From positions 62,001 to 126,000 of the forward strand of contig NZ_VOWY01000001.1 of the NCBI RefSeq assembly GCF_008014645.1: DNA of 64,000 bases, given 5' to 3'. The notes beneath the pieces are model-generated. The model had not been told where the DNA came from. It did not search any database and was given only the letters and a program-made list of their open reading frames with translations. The stretch is from Collinsella sp. BA40 (GTDB lineage: Bacteria; Actinomycetota; Coriobacteriia; Coriobacteriales; Coriobacteriaceae). Below are positions 50,477 to 60,312 of this stretch, one piece after another (positions within the stretch are counted from its first letter, which is position 1; each line of letters opens with the position of its first letter). Position numbers and translations under genes: made by a program.

Positions 50477-53400
50477 ATGGCGATGGGAAAGAAGGGCCGC
50501 CGCGCAGCGAAGGCGCGGCCAAACGCGTTTACCACCGATATCAAACGCACGATAACGGGCAACCTCAAGCGTTTCATCTCGCTGTTCGTCATCACGGCGC
50601 TGGGCACCACCATGTTCGTCGGCCTCAAGGCCGCCTGCGACGACCTGCGTGCCACGGCCGATAGCTACTACGACCAGCAGCGCCTGTTCGACATATCCGT
50701 GCAGTCCACGCTTGGCCTGGATGGGGTGGACATCGCGGCGCTCGCCGCGCTCGAGGGCGTGGACGAGGCGGAGGGCGGCTATACCGAGACCGCCTACACG
50801 CAGGTGGACGGGCGGCGCGCGAAGGTCGACCTCAAGGCACTGTCCGCGGCGGGTATCAACGAGCCGCGCGTACTCGAGGGCCGCTTGCCGCGCGATGTCG
50901 GCGAGGTGGCGGTGACGCAGCGCTTCCTCGACGCGAGCGGCAAGCGCGTGGGCGATACGGTGACGTTTGCCGGCGCCGACGAAAACGAGCCGTCCGGGGA
51001 CGCGCCGACAGGCGCCGGGGACGAGGCCGCCGGCTCGCAGGACGGCGCGGCGACGGACGCCGCGTCCGAGCCGATCTTCAAGCGCGGCACCTATACCATC
51101 ACCGGCGCGGTCCTCGATCCCATGGACGTGAACGCTGGAACCAAGACGATGTCGTTTCGCGCGGGGGGCGGTGCGCAGTTCGCCTTCTTCCTCACGCCGG
51201 CTGCCGTACGGGACCGCGATACGTTCACGGTCGCGTATCTCACGGTGGCGGGCGCGGCCGAGCTGCCTACGTATTCGGATGAATATGACGAGCTGGTAGA
51301 CGAGGTCAAGCAGCGCGTCGAGGAGACGCGCGAAGCAGGCGCGTCGGCGCGGACCGACCGCGTGCGCGCCGACGCCCTGGGCCAGATCGAGGAGAAGCAG
51401 CGCGAGGCAGAGGCACAGCTGGCCGAGGCGGACGAACAGCTCGCCCGCGCCCGCGGCCAGGTCGCCGACGCCCTCGCGCAGATCGAAGCCGGCCGGCGCG
51501 AGCTGGAGCGGCAGGGGGCGAGCGCCGAGTCGCAGCTCGATGCCGCGCAAAAACAGCTGGACGCTTCGAGCGCCCAGCTCGATGCGGCATGGGCCACGGT
51601 CCAAGCCAAGCAAGCCGAGCTCGATGTGGGAGCGGCTGCTGCTGAAGATTCGCTGAAGCAGATCGAGCGCGCCGAGGCGGGCGCCGCTACGCTGAAAACC
51701 CTGATGGGCGAGGCGTGGCCGGCCGATGCCTGGGCGCGCCTGCAGGCCGGCGATGCATCGGCCCGAGAGCCCTTCGTGTCGGCGGTGAGCGCCTATACCG
51801 CGGAGGCGGTCGCGCAGATAGATCAAGCGTCGTGCTTGCTCGACGCCGTGCGCGGGCTGCTGGATAAGCTGCCCGCAACGCCGGGCGTGCGCGATGAGCT
51901 GCTCGAGCGCATCGATGGGCTGGCAAAGATCCTTGCAGCCGTCTATCCGGATGCCGCGGGCGAGATCGAGCGCGTCCGCGCGCTCGTGGCCTCGTATGTG
52001 GCCGGGGCGCCGAGCCTCGACGAGGCGCATGCCTCTCTCGACCGCATCGCCGCCGCCTTGGCCGACCTTCGCGTCCAGATCGATGCCGCGGGCTCCCAGG
52101 CGGGGCAGCTGGCCGATGCGGTCCTGGCAAAGCCTCGGGTCGAAGCCGCGCTCGCTGCCGTCGCGAGCGGCCGGCGCCAGCTTGCGTCCGCGCGCGACGA
52201 GGTCGTTCGCGGGCAGGCGCAGCTCGAAGCGGGCCGGGCCCAGCTCGACGCCAAGCGAGCCGATGCGCGCAGGCAGCTGGCGGCCGGCGCCGACGAGCTG
52301 GCGGCCGGCGCCGCCGAGGCCGCCAACGGGCGCGCCGAGCTCGAGCGCAACGAGGACGAGTTCCAGGAGAAGAAGCTCGACGCCGAGGCGCGCTTCGCCG
52401 ATGCGCGCGCCGAGGTGGACGGCATCGAGGGCGCGACTTGGTACATCCAGGACCGCTCCTCGCTGCCGAGTTACGCCAGCGTCGAGTCCGATGCGAAATC
52501 CATCGAGTCCATCGCCACGGTCTTCCCGCTCATCTTCTTCACGGTGGCCGTTCTCATCAGCCTTACCACGGTGACGCGTATGGTGGAGGAGGACCGCGGC
52601 CTGATCGGCGTATACAAGGCGCTGGGCTACAGCAAGGCGCGCATCCTGTCCAAGTACGTGATCTACGCCTTCGCGGCCTGCGTTACCGGCGGCATCGCAG
52701 GCGACCTGTTCGGCTTCGTGGCCCTGCCCGAGGTCATCTTCACCATCTTCGCCACCATGTACGCGCTGCCGCCCTTCCAGCTGCACTTCAACCCGGGCTC
52801 GGCGCTTATGGGCGTGTCGCTGTTCGCCATCGGCATCGTGGGCGCCACCTTCCTGGCTTGCCGCTACGTGCTGCGCGAGACCCCGGCGTCGCTCGTGCGC
52901 CCCAAGGCGCCGCGTGCGGGCAAGCGCATCATGCTCGAGCGCATCACGCCGTTGTGGCGCCGCATGAGCTTCCTCAACAAGGTGAGCGCGCGCAACCTCT
53001 TCCGCTATAAGAAGCGCTTCCTCATGACGGTCTTCGGTATCGCCGGCTGCACCGCGCTCATGATCTGCGGCCTGGGTATCCGCGATACGGTCATCTCGCT
53101 CAAGCCGCGCCAGTATGGCGAGGAGGGTATCGTCCGCTACGACCTGCTCGCGGTTACCACGGACGACAACTTCGCGCGAGCCCAGGACGAGCTGCGCGCG
53201 ACCGGCTGCATCGACCAGATGCTCGAGGCGCGTATCGATAGCGCCACGGCGAGCTTCAACGGCGCGCGGGAATCGGTGCAGATCATCGTGGTGCCGCGCG
53301 ATGCGGATTTGTCGGCCTACCTCAAGATGGAGGACGGTTCGGCCACGTCGCCCGTGCTGCCCGCCACCGGCGGCGACGCCCTGGAGCTGCCGCGCGACAG

Positions 53401-54130
53401 CGGTGTGCTTATCACCAAGAACGCCGAGCAGGTGCTGGGCTTCTCGGTGGGAGACGCTATCGAGCTGCAGGATTCGGCCATGCGCACGGGCACGGTCGAG
53501 GTGCGCGGCATCGCCGTGAACTTCCTGGGCAACTTCGTCTTCATGACCGAGGACGCCTACGCCGCCGCCTTCGGCGAGCGCTGCGCGCCCAACGGGTTTC
53601 TCGCCAACCTGCAGGGCACCGATGACGAGAAGATCGCCTTGGCCGACGAGCTCGCGGCGGGCGATACCTTCGTAACGGTGAGCAGCTCGACCAAGATCGC
53701 CAACGATTTCTCCGACAGCTTCAAGATCATCGACGTGGTGGTGTACGTGGTCACGATCATGGCGGGCGCGCTGGCGTTCGCCGTGGTGTTCACCTTGTCC
53801 ACCACGAATATCTCCGAGCGCGAGCGCGAGCTGGCGACCATCAAGGTCCTGGGGTTCCGGCGCCGCGAGGTATATCGATATATCAACAAGGAGACGATCG
53901 TGCTCACGCTGATCGGCATCGTGGCCGGGTGGCCGCTGGGCTATCTCATCACGCGCTTCCTTACGTACGTGCTGCGCATGCCCTCGCTGTTCTTCGATAC
54001 CATCGTGGAACCGCAGACCTATCTGTTCGCTTCGGTGATGTCGCTCGTGTTCACGCTCGTCATCAACGCGATCACCAACCGGGCGCTGGACCGTGTTGAC
54101 ATGGTGGGGGCGCTCAAATCTGCCGAGTAG
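50477..54130 (+). CDS. FtsX-like ABC permease with giant extracytoplasmic coiled coil
   Basis: This 1217-residue membrane protein has a first helix at about 32-53, then a long outer region. An N-terminal globular part (55-270) includes a low-complexity Gly/Ala/Asp loop. A heptad-rich coiled coil of about 390 residues follows (about 275-665, for example EEKQREAEAQLAEADEQLARARGQ-like repeats). Two FtsX domains come after (helices from about 680 and from about 1090), separated by a second outer domain. Actinobacterial and Firmicute relatives of this size exist, but their substrates are mostly unknown; roles in envelope stress or antimicrobial resistance are typical guesses. ATG 50477 or 50483 could be the start. 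Confidence 0.9.
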   Translation: MAMGKKGRRAAKARPNAFTTDIKRTITGNLKRFISLFVITALGTTMFVGLKAACDDLRATADSYYDQQRLFDISVQSTLGLDGVDIAALAALEGVDEAEGGYTETAYTQVDGRRAKVDLKALSAAGINEPRVLEGRLPRDVGEVAVTQRFLDASGKRVGDTVTFAGADENEPSGDAPTGAGDEAAGSQDGAATDAASEPIFKRGTYTITGAVLDPMDVNAGTKTMSFRAGGGAQFAFFLTPAAVRDRDTFTVAYLTVAGAAELPTYSDEYDELVDEVKQRVEETREAGASARTDRVRADALGQIEEKQREAEAQLAEADEQLARARGQVADALAQIEAGRRELERQGASAESQLDAAQKQLDASSAQLDAAWATVQAKQAELDVGAAAAEDSLKQIERAEAGAATLKTLMGEAWPADAWARLQAGDASAREPFVSAVSAYTAEAVAQIDQASCLLDAVRGLLDKLPATPGVRDELLERIDGLAKILAAVYPDAAGEIERVRALVASYVAGAPSLDEAHASLDRIAAALADLRVQIDAAGSQAGQLADAVLAKPRVEAALAAVASGRRQLASARDEVVRGQAQLEAGRAQLDAKRADARRQLAAGADELAAGAAEAANGRAELERNEDEFQEKKLDAEARFADARAEVDGIEGATWYIQDRSSLPSYASVESDAKSIESIATVFPLIFFTVAVLISLTTVTRMVEEDRGLIGVYKALGYSKARILSKYVIYAFAACVTGGIAGDLFGFVALPEVIFTIFATMYALPPFQLHFNPGSALMGVSLFAIGIVGATFLACRYVLRETPASLVRPKAPRAGKRIMLERITPLWRRMSFLNKVSARNLFRYKKRFLMTVFGIAGCTALMICGLGIRDTVISLKPRQYGEEGIVRYDLLAVTTDDNFARAQDELRATGCIDQMLEARIDSATASFNGARESVQIIVVPRDADLSAYLKMEDGSATSPVLPATGGDALELPRDSGVLITKNAEQVLGFSVGDAIELQDSAMRTGTVEVRGIAVNFLGNFVFMTEDAYAAAFGERCAPNGFLANLQGTDDEKIALADELAAGDTFVTVSSSTKIANDFSDSFKIIDVVVYVVTIMAGALAFAVVFTLSTTNISERERELATIKVLGFRRREVYRYINKETIVLTLIGIVAGWPLGYLITRFLTYVLRMPSLFFDTIVEPQTYLFASVMSLVFTLVINAITNRALDRVDMVGALKSAE

Positions 54131-54391
54131 GGCGGGCGGGACGGGTATATGCCCGAGTAGGCGCCCGTCCCCGTGCCGCCGCGTCGCGATGCGCGAGCAT
54201 GAACATCGCCTGCGGTCGTTCGCGGGTGCGCAGGTGCCGTCAAGACTCCTTGAACGGCAACGCTTCAAGCGAATGTGTACAATAGAGGGCTGAAGCGTAG
54301 AGCTCGGGGTGCATGCGGCCGTAGGGCCGTGGTGCGTCGCCGTACTTTTTTCGTTGCCGCTCTGTTGCGGCGCTTGAGAGATTGGTTGTCC

Positions 54392-55246
54392 ATGGCTCAG
54401 TTCATCATCGTTGCAGAATCGGGATCGGACCTGACGCCCGCGCTGGTCGAGCGCTACGGCGTGCGCATCGTGCCCATGCACGTGACCATCGGTGACGAGA
54501 CCTACGACGACGGCTCCATCACCAGTCACGAGGTGTACGAGCGCGCTCGCGCCCTCGATGTGATGCCCAAGACGAGCGCCGCCACCATCCATGATTTCGC
54601 TACGACGTTCGATTGCATCCACGAGGAGGAGCCTTCGGCCACCATCCTCTATCTTGCCTATTCTTCGGTGACTACCTGCTCGTACGCCTCGGCCCTCACC
54701 GCCGCCGAGGGGCGCGACTACGTGGTGGCCATCGACACCAAGAGCGTGTCCATCGGCCAGTCCCTCATCGTCTCGCGCACGGCGCGCTATCTCGAAGCGC
54801 ATCCCGAGGCTACGGTCGACGAGGTGACGGCGTTCGTGGAGCGCGCCCGCGACGAGGTCCTGCTCGGCTTCGTTCCGAGCGACCTTGCGTTCCTGCGTGC
54901 TGGCGGGCGCTTGTCCAACGCGCAATTCCTCGGCGCGCACCTGCTCAAGATCAAGCCGGTTATCGAGCTGGTCGGCGGCAACTTCGTGGCCACCAAGAAG
55001 CTGCGCGGCACCATGAAGCGCGCCGCCCTGCATTTCATTGACCATCTCATGGAAGAGGGCCCGGTCGACCTTGGACGCGTGGGCCTGGCATATTCCGACG
55101 GCTTGTCCGAAGATATCAAGCGCGCGGTCGAGGACCATGTAACCAAGCTGGGGTTCAAGAGCTTCGATTGGGTCGAGGTGGGCGGCATGATCTCGTCGCA
55201 CTGCGGTCCCAACGCGTTCGGCGCCGTGATGCAGCGCCTGGCGTAA
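54392..55246 (+). CDS. DegV family fatty-acid-binding protein
   Basis: This 284-residue cytoplasmic protein of the DegV/FakB type binds a fatty acid between two domains. FakB members present it to the kinase FakA; no fakA is adjacent. Motifs are IVAESGSDL at the N-terminus (usually SxSD), IVPMHVTIGDETYDDG, TSAATIHDF (the pocket TS), AIDTKSVSIGQ and LRAGGRLS. ATG 54392 matches the family start, although its ribosome-binding site is weak. TACAAT at 54279-54284 is a possible -10 element. Confidence 0.93.
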   Translation: MAQFIIVAESGSDLTPALVERYGVRIVPMHVTIGDETYDDGSITSHEVYERARALDVMPKTSAATIHDFATTFDCIHEEEPSATILYLAYSSVTTCSYASALTAAEGRDYVVAIDTKSVSIGQSLIVSRTARYLEAHPEATVDEVTAFVERARDEVLLGFVPSDLAFLRAGGRLSNAQFLGAHLLKIKPVIELVGGNFVATKKLRGTMKRAALHFIDHLMEEGPVDLGRVGLAYSDGLSEDIKRAVEDHVTKLGFKSFDWVEVGGMISSHCGPNAFGAVMQRLA

Positions 55247-55299
55247 GCATCTTCGCGCGCTCCGCGGGACGCGTGCGTCTACAACGTTCGAGCAACGCG

Positions 55300-55330
55300 A
55301 CGGCCGCCCGGGTTTCCGGCGGCCGTTTTC
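55300..55330 (+). terminator. Terminator after degV
   Basis: ACGGCCGCC 55300-55308 pairs with GGCGGCCGT 55318-55326, then TTTC. Confidence 0.85.
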
Positions 55331-55456
55331 ATAACGCTCGCGCTCGCCTGCGAGCGTGTCGCCTGCGCGCCGTGGTAGCCTGGGGCCAGCCGGGCATGCG
55401 TTTCGCTCGCGCTGCACGGTCGCTGGTTGCATGGTCTCATGGAAGGGGCGCGTGGC

Positions 55457-56326
55457 ATGGTCTGCAGGAAAACGGCGTTGGTTATCTCTGATTCGCTGGG
55501 CGATACCGCCTGCGATGTGGTGCTGGCCGCCGCCGCGCAGTTCGACGAGGGGTTGTTCCGCATCGTGCGCATCCCCCGGGTGCGCGACGTCGGGGAGGTG
55601 GCGGCGTATCTCGAGCCGCGTCTGGCGCGCGGCGACGCGCTGGTGGCCTTTCACACGATCGCCGACGCGAAACTTCGCTCCGACCTGGTATCCGTGCTTT
55701 CCGCGCACGACGTCATGCAGGTCGACCTGCTAGGCGGGGCGATCGGCGCCCTCGCGCGCCTCACGGATACAGAGCCGCGTGGCATCCCCGGCGCGATCCA
55801 TCGGACCGATGAGCGCTATTTCAAGCGAATCGAGGCCATGGAGTATTTCGTCGAGCATGATGACGGACGCGCGTGCGACGACCTCGCCGACGCCGATATC
55901 GTGCTTATAGGCGTATCGCGTACGTCCAAGACGCCGCTTGCGATGTATTTGGCGTATCTGGGCTACAAGGTTGCCAACATTCCGCTGGCGCCGGGGATGG
56001 AGCCGCCCGCGGCGCTGTTCGAGGTCGATCCCGCCAAGCTGTTCGGTTTGACCTCGCGGGTGGATGTGATCGCGGATATCCGCGAACGGCGGCTCGGCGA
56101 CGATATGGCGCGCGCCGTGGCGGGCTCGTATGCCGATCCGCTCGCGGTGGAGGCCGAGATGCGCGATGCCCGCGCGCTCATGGGCCGCCTGGGCTGCTTC
56201 GTCGTCCGAACGGATGAGAAGGCGATCGAGGAGTCGGCCGCCGAGATCGTGGCGCAGCTGGAGCGCGTGCGTGCTGCGCGGGCCCGCCGGGCGGGCGCGG
56301 ATTTCGAGAGGCCGCAGCTTTCGTAA
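55457..56326 (+). CDS. ppsR: Pyruvate, phosphate dikinase regulatory protein (kinase/pyrophosphorylase, DUF299)
   Basis: This 289-residue bifunctional regulator uses ADP to phosphorylate, and thus inactivate, PPDK on a Thr near its catalytic His, and reverses this with phosphate. The family P-loop GVSRTSKTPLAMYLA is complete, followed by GYKVANIPL and FGLT. The N-terminus ALVISDSLGDTA is typical. ATG 55457 is chosen with GGAAGGGG 9 bases upstream; ATG 55439 is possible. The target, ppdK, starts 205 bases downstream, which makes the assignment firm. Confidence 0.93.
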   Translation: MVCRKTALVISDSLGDTACDVVLAAAAQFDEGLFRIVRIPRVRDVGEVAAYLEPRLARGDALVAFHTIADAKLRSDLVSVLSAHDVMQVDLLGGAIGALARLTDTEPRGIPGAIHRTDERYFKRIEAMEYFVEHDDGRACDDLADADIVLIGVSRTSKTPLAMYLAYLGYKVANIPLAPGMEPPAALFEVDPAKLFGLTSRVDVIADIRERRLGDDMARAVAGSYADPLAVEAEMRDARALMGRLGCFVVRTDEKAIEESAAEIVAQLERVRAARARRAGADFERPQLS

Positions 56327-56531
56327 ACATGTATGCCTTGTGAATAACCAACTGGTTCTATCATAGAGTGACCACAAATTGCTCCGTTCGCCGCACGATG
56401 GAGGCCGTCCACTCGCGTTCACATCTTCTCCCCTTGTTGCGCGGAACACCTTCCTATGATGCACCTTGTCCAACGGCGTTGGGCGCTTACGTGCTCACAG
56501 GCGGGATTCCGCCGCAGAACAGGAGGTTATC

Positions 56532-59276
56532 GTGACCGAGGAACAGCGTGTCTACCGGTTTGGCGCCAACGCGACCGGCGTCGACGTCACCGAGGGCGAC
56601 GCGAGCATGAATTTCGTGCTGGGCGGCAAGGGTGCGAACCTGGCCGAGATGAGCAGGATCGGCTTGCCGGTCCCTCCCGGTTTCACCATCACCTGCCAGA
56701 CCTGCGTCGCATATGCCGGCGCGGGCAACGAGTGGCCGGCGGGCGCCCTCGATCAGATCGATGCGGCGCGCCTCGATTTGGAAGAGCGCATGGGCAAGCG
56801 CCTCGGCGACGCGGCCGACCCGCTGCTCGTCTCGGTGCGATCGGGCGCCCCCTTCTCCATGCCCGGCATGATGGATACGGTGCTCAACCTGGGTCTGAAC
56901 GATGCGTCGGTCCAGGGCCTCATCGCGCAGACGGGCAACCCGCGCTTCGCATGGGATAGTTACCGCCGTTTCATCCAGATGTTCTCGAACGTGGTGCTGG
57001 GCGTCGATGCCGACCTCTTCGAGAACGCGCTCACCACGCAGCGCCTCGCCGCGGGCGTGCGCCAGGATAGCGAGCTTTCGGCTGATGACCTGCAGGAGCT
57101 CGTCGGCGAGTTCAAGAAGATCTTCGCACGCGAGGTGTCGGCGTCCGATCATCCCGAGCTGGTCGACGAGCGCGGCGCGGTGGCCTTCCCCTCCGACCCC
57201 GCGCTGCAGCTGCGCCTGGCCATCCAGGCCGTCTTCGGCAGCTGGATGAACGAGCGCGCCTGCCTCTACCGCAAGCAGAACGGCATCTCGGACGACCTGG
57301 GCACCGCTGTGAACGTCCAGGCCATGGTGTTCGGCAACAAGGGCGATACCTCGGCGACGGGCGTGGCCTTCACGCGAAACGCCGCCGACGGCACGCGGGA
57401 ATTCTACGGCGACTTCCTGGTGAACGCCCAGGGCGAGGACGTCGTGGCGGGCATCCGCAACACCGAACCGATCGCCGATCTCAAGAAGAATCCGGCGCTA
57501 GCCGAGGCGGGCGAGGAGCTGGAGCGCATCTTCGGCGTCCTCGAGGGGCATTACCGCGATATGTGCGATATCGAGTTCACCATCGAGCAGGGCAAGCTGT
57601 GGATGCTGCAGACGCGCGTGGGCAAGCGCACCGCCGCGGCGGCCCTCAAGATCGCCATCGATATGGTGGACGAGGGCCTCATCACGCGCGAGGAGGCCGT
57701 GGCGCGCATCAATCCCGCCCAGCTCGACCAGCTGCTGCATCCGCAGTTCGATGCCACGGCGACCTACGACGTGCTGGCTCGCGGCCTCAATGCGAGCCCC
57801 GGCGCCGCGGTGGGCGAGATCGTGTTCTCCTCCAACGACGCGGTGGCCGCGGTCGAGGAGGGGCGCCGCGTCATCCTGGTGCGCTGGGAGACCAATCCCG
57901 ATGACCTGAAGGGCATGACGGTGGCGGAGGGCATCCTCACCAGCCATGGCGGCAAGACGAGCCACGCCGCCGTGATCGCCCGCGGCATGGGCACGCCCTG
58001 CGTATGCGGCGTGGAGCGCTTCCGTATCGATGCGGCTGCGAAGGAGGTGCATGTCGAGGGTACCGATATCGTGCTGCGCGAAGGCGACGTCATCTCCATC
58101 GACGGCGCGCGCGGCACCGTGGTGGCGGGCGCCGTTCCGCTGGTCTCGGCCGAGCTCACCGGCGACCTCGAGACGGTTCTCGGATGGGCCGACCAGATCC
58201 GCTTGAGCGAGGAAGGCGGTCGCGCCTACCACGTGCGCGTGAATGCGGACAACCCCGCCGATGCGCGCCTGGCGCTCGAGTTCGGCGCCGAGGCCATCGG
58301 CTTGTGCCGCACCGAGCATATGTTCCTGGGCGAGCGCAAGCGCATCATCCAGGACTTCATCTTGAGCGAGGAGCCGCAGGTTCGCGAGCGCGCCGTCCAG
58401 GAGCTGCTCCGTGTCCAAACCGAGGACTTTATAGAGATGTTCCGTGTGATGGACGGCCGCTCCGTGGTGGTGCGCCTGCTCGATCCGCCCCTCCACGAGT
58501 TCCTGGATGATCCGCGCGAACTCGAGGTCGACATCGCGCGCCGCGAGGCGGCGGGGGAGGACGGCGCTGCGCTTGCAGCCGCTCGCGAGCTCTTGCACCG
58601 CATCGACGGCATGAGGGAGTCCAATCCCATGCTGGGCCTGCGCGGCGTGAGGCTCTCCATCGTCTATCCCGAGCTCCCGCTCATGCAGGTTCGCGCGATC
58701 GCATCGGCCGCCGCGCAGCTCAAGCGTGACGAGGGGCTCGATCCGCGGCCGGAGATCATGGTGCCGCTCGTGTCCATCACCGAGGAGCACGTGCAGGTGC
58801 GCCGCGTCATCGAGGACGTTTTGGCGGCCGTGGGCGAGGAGTACGGCGTCGCGCTGGACATTCCCGTGGGAACGATGGTCGAGCTGCCGCGCGCCTGCCT
58901 GGTGGCCGACCGTATCGCCGAGCACGCGGACTTCTTCTGCTTCGGCACGAACGATCTCACGCAGACCGCGTTCGGGTTCTCGCGCGACGATGCCGAGGCA
59001 CGGTTCATACCCACCTACCTGCACAAGAAGGTGCTGGAGGTAAATCCGTTCGAGACGATCGACCCCGCGGTCCTCGAGCTCGTGCGCATGGCGGTCGAGC
59101 GCGGCAGGTCCGCCCGCCCGCAGCTCCATGCCGGCGTGTGCGGCGAGCACGGCGGCGACCCCGCCTCCATCCCCCAGTTCTTCAACGTGGCCGGCGTGGA
59201 TTACGTGAGCTGCTCGCCCTACCGGGTGCCGCTCGCGCGTCTGGCCGCGGCACAGGCGAAGCTCGCAAGCAAGTAG
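56532..59276 (+). CDS. ppdK: Pyruvate, phosphate dikinase
   Basis: This 914-residue enzyme interconverts pyruvate + ATP + phosphate with phosphoenolpyruvate + AMP + pyrophosphate. The N-terminal nucleotide domain starts NFVLGGKGANLAEM. The swivelling domain carries catalytic His478 in GGKTSHAAVIARG, with Thr476 as the regulatory phosphorylation site of the neighbouring regulator. The PEP/pyruvate barrel ends with Cys870 in AGVCGEHGGDP. GTG 56532 has AGGAGG upstream. Slightly longer than the usual 875-900. With ppc it controls flux at phosphoenolpyruvate. Confidence 0.97.
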   Translation: MTEEQRVYRFGANATGVDVTEGDASMNFVLGGKGANLAEMSRIGLPVPPGFTITCQTCVAYAGAGNEWPAGALDQIDAARLDLEERMGKRLGDAADPLLVSVRSGAPFSMPGMMDTVLNLGLNDASVQGLIAQTGNPRFAWDSYRRFIQMFSNVVLGVDADLFENALTTQRLAAGVRQDSELSADDLQELVGEFKKIFAREVSASDHPELVDERGAVAFPSDPALQLRLAIQAVFGSWMNERACLYRKQNGISDDLGTAVNVQAMVFGNKGDTSATGVAFTRNAADGTREFYGDFLVNAQGEDVVAGIRNTEPIADLKKNPALAEAGEELERIFGVLEGHYRDMCDIEFTIEQGKLWMLQTRVGKRTAAAALKIAIDMVDEGLITREEAVARINPAQLDQLLHPQFDATATYDVLARGLNASPGAAVGEIVFSSNDAVAAVEEGRRVILVRWETNPDDLKGMTVAEGILTSHGGKTSHAAVIARGMGTPCVCGVERFRIDAAAKEVHVEGTDIVLREGDVISIDGARGTVVAGAVPLVSAELTGDLETVLGWADQIRLSEEGGRAYHVRVNADNPADARLALEFGAEAIGLCRTEHMFLGERKRIIQDFILSEEPQVRERAVQELLRVQTEDFIEMFRVMDGRSVVVRLLDPPLHEFLDDPRELEVDIARREAAGEDGAALAAARELLHRIDGMRESNPMLGLRGVRLSIVYPELPLMQVRAIASAAAQLKRDEGLDPRPEIMVPLVSITEEHVQVRRVIEDVLAAVGEEYGVALDIPVGTMVELPRACLVADRIAEHADFFCFGTNDLTQTAFGFSRDDAEARFIPTYLHKKVLEVNPFETIDPAVLELVRMAVERGRSARPQLHAGVCGEHGGDPASIPQFFNVAGVDYVSCSPYRVPLARLAAAQAKLASK

Positions 59277-59314
59277 CTACTCCTTCGCCCCGAATCCGTC
59301 CCCTCTCTCAGGGC

Positions 59315-59355
59315 GGCCCGGCGGTGCTTCGTGCATCGCCGGGCCCTTTGCGTTT
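59315..59355 (+). terminator. Terminator after ppdK
   Basis: GGCCCGGCG-GTGC 59315-59327 pairs with GCAT-CGCCGGGCC 59333-59345 across a TTCGT loop, and T-rich sequence follows. Confidence 0.88.
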
Positions 59356-59452
59356 TCGACGTGCGCGCGTCCAGCTGGGGCATGACGCGAAAAGCCCAAG
59401 CTCACGCAATGCGAAGACTTTATGAAGCACTATGGAAACGCCCGAGCACGTG

Positions 59453-59641
59453 TATACTAATCAAGCTGTGCCCGTGAAGGGGAGGATTCTGTCTGGAAAA
59501 ACCAGGCCACATAGGGTTGCGTGGACTGGGATGGAAAGGCGAATGCAAACCGGCGGACGCAGATGTTAGTAGTGGTCCTCTAGGGGCGAACACAAGGGGT
59601 GTTCGCAGTGTCCCAAGACCACCGAGAGTTGGAGATCGTAC
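59453..59641 (+). promoter_or_regulatory. Promoter and structured leader of the ribosomal protein operon
   Basis: TATACT (59453-59458) is a good -10, so the leader is about 175 bases. Its end forms a long stem-loop: GTGGTC 59572-59577 with GACCAC 59617-59622, and inside GCGAACAC 59586-59593 with GTGTTCGC 59599-59606. CCAC/GTGG pair further upstream. Its place fits ribosomal-protein feedback control (L4 in E. coli S10), but the structure is not recognisably that of E. coli. rpsJ, the usual first gene, is not present here. Confidence 0.55.
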
Positions 59642-60262
59642 ATGATCAGCATGATTCTCGGCCGCAAGATCGGCATGACCCAGGTTTGGGACGAGAACGA
59701 CAACATCGTTCCCGTCACGGTCATCCAGGCTGGCCCCTGCACCGTCTCGCAGGTTAAAACTGAGGCGACCGACGGCTACAACGCCGTTCAGATCGGTTTC
59801 GGCGACATCAAGTCCAAGCATGTGAACAAGCCCATGGCTGGTCACTTCGCCAAGGCTGGCGTCGAGCCCGTTCGTTTCCTCCGCGAGGTCCGCGTGGCCA
59901 ACGGTGAGGAGCACAAGGTTGGCGACGTCGTTACCGTTGCCGACTTTGCCGACACCGCCAAGGTCGACGTCATCGGCACCTCCAAGGGTAAGGGCTTCCA
60001 GGGCCGCATCAAGCGCTGGGGCCAGGGTCGTGGTCCCATGGGCCATGGTTCCCACTTCCACCGCAGCTCCGGCTCCATCGGCCAGTGCGCCTACCCCGCT
60101 CGCGTCCTCAAGGGCGTCAAGATGGCAGGTCACATGGGCAATGAGCGCGTGACTGTCAAGAACCTTTCCGTTGTCCGCGTCGATGCCGAGCAGAACCTCA
60201 TTCTTGTCAAGGGCGCAGTGCCCGGTGCCAAGAACGGTCTGGTCGCCATCCGTATGGCTTAA
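59642..60262 (+). CDS. rplC: 50S ribosomal protein L3
   Basis: This 206-residue L3 binds 23S rRNA early in large-subunit assembly. It opens [16 protein letters not shown] and carries [17 protein letters not shown] and the [14 protein letters not shown] loop near the peptidyl transferase centre. ATG 59642 follows GGAGA. It is the first gene of the S10-type operon in this window; rplD begins 50 bases after its stop. Confidence 0.98.
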   Translation: MISMILGRKIGMTQVWDENDNIVPVTVIQAGPCTVSQVKTEATDGYNAVQIGFGDIKSKHVNKPMAGHFAKAGVEPVRFLREVRVANGEEHKVGDVVTVADFADTAKVDVIGTSKGKGFQGRIKRWGQGRGPMGHGSHFHRSSGSIGQCAYPARVLKGVKMAGHMGNERVTVKNLSVVRVDAEQNLILVKGAVPGAKNGLVAIRMA

Positions 60263-60312
60263 GGGCCACGAACCCTTTTTAAGCCCAGAGTCATACCAAG
60301 GAGAACAACCAC

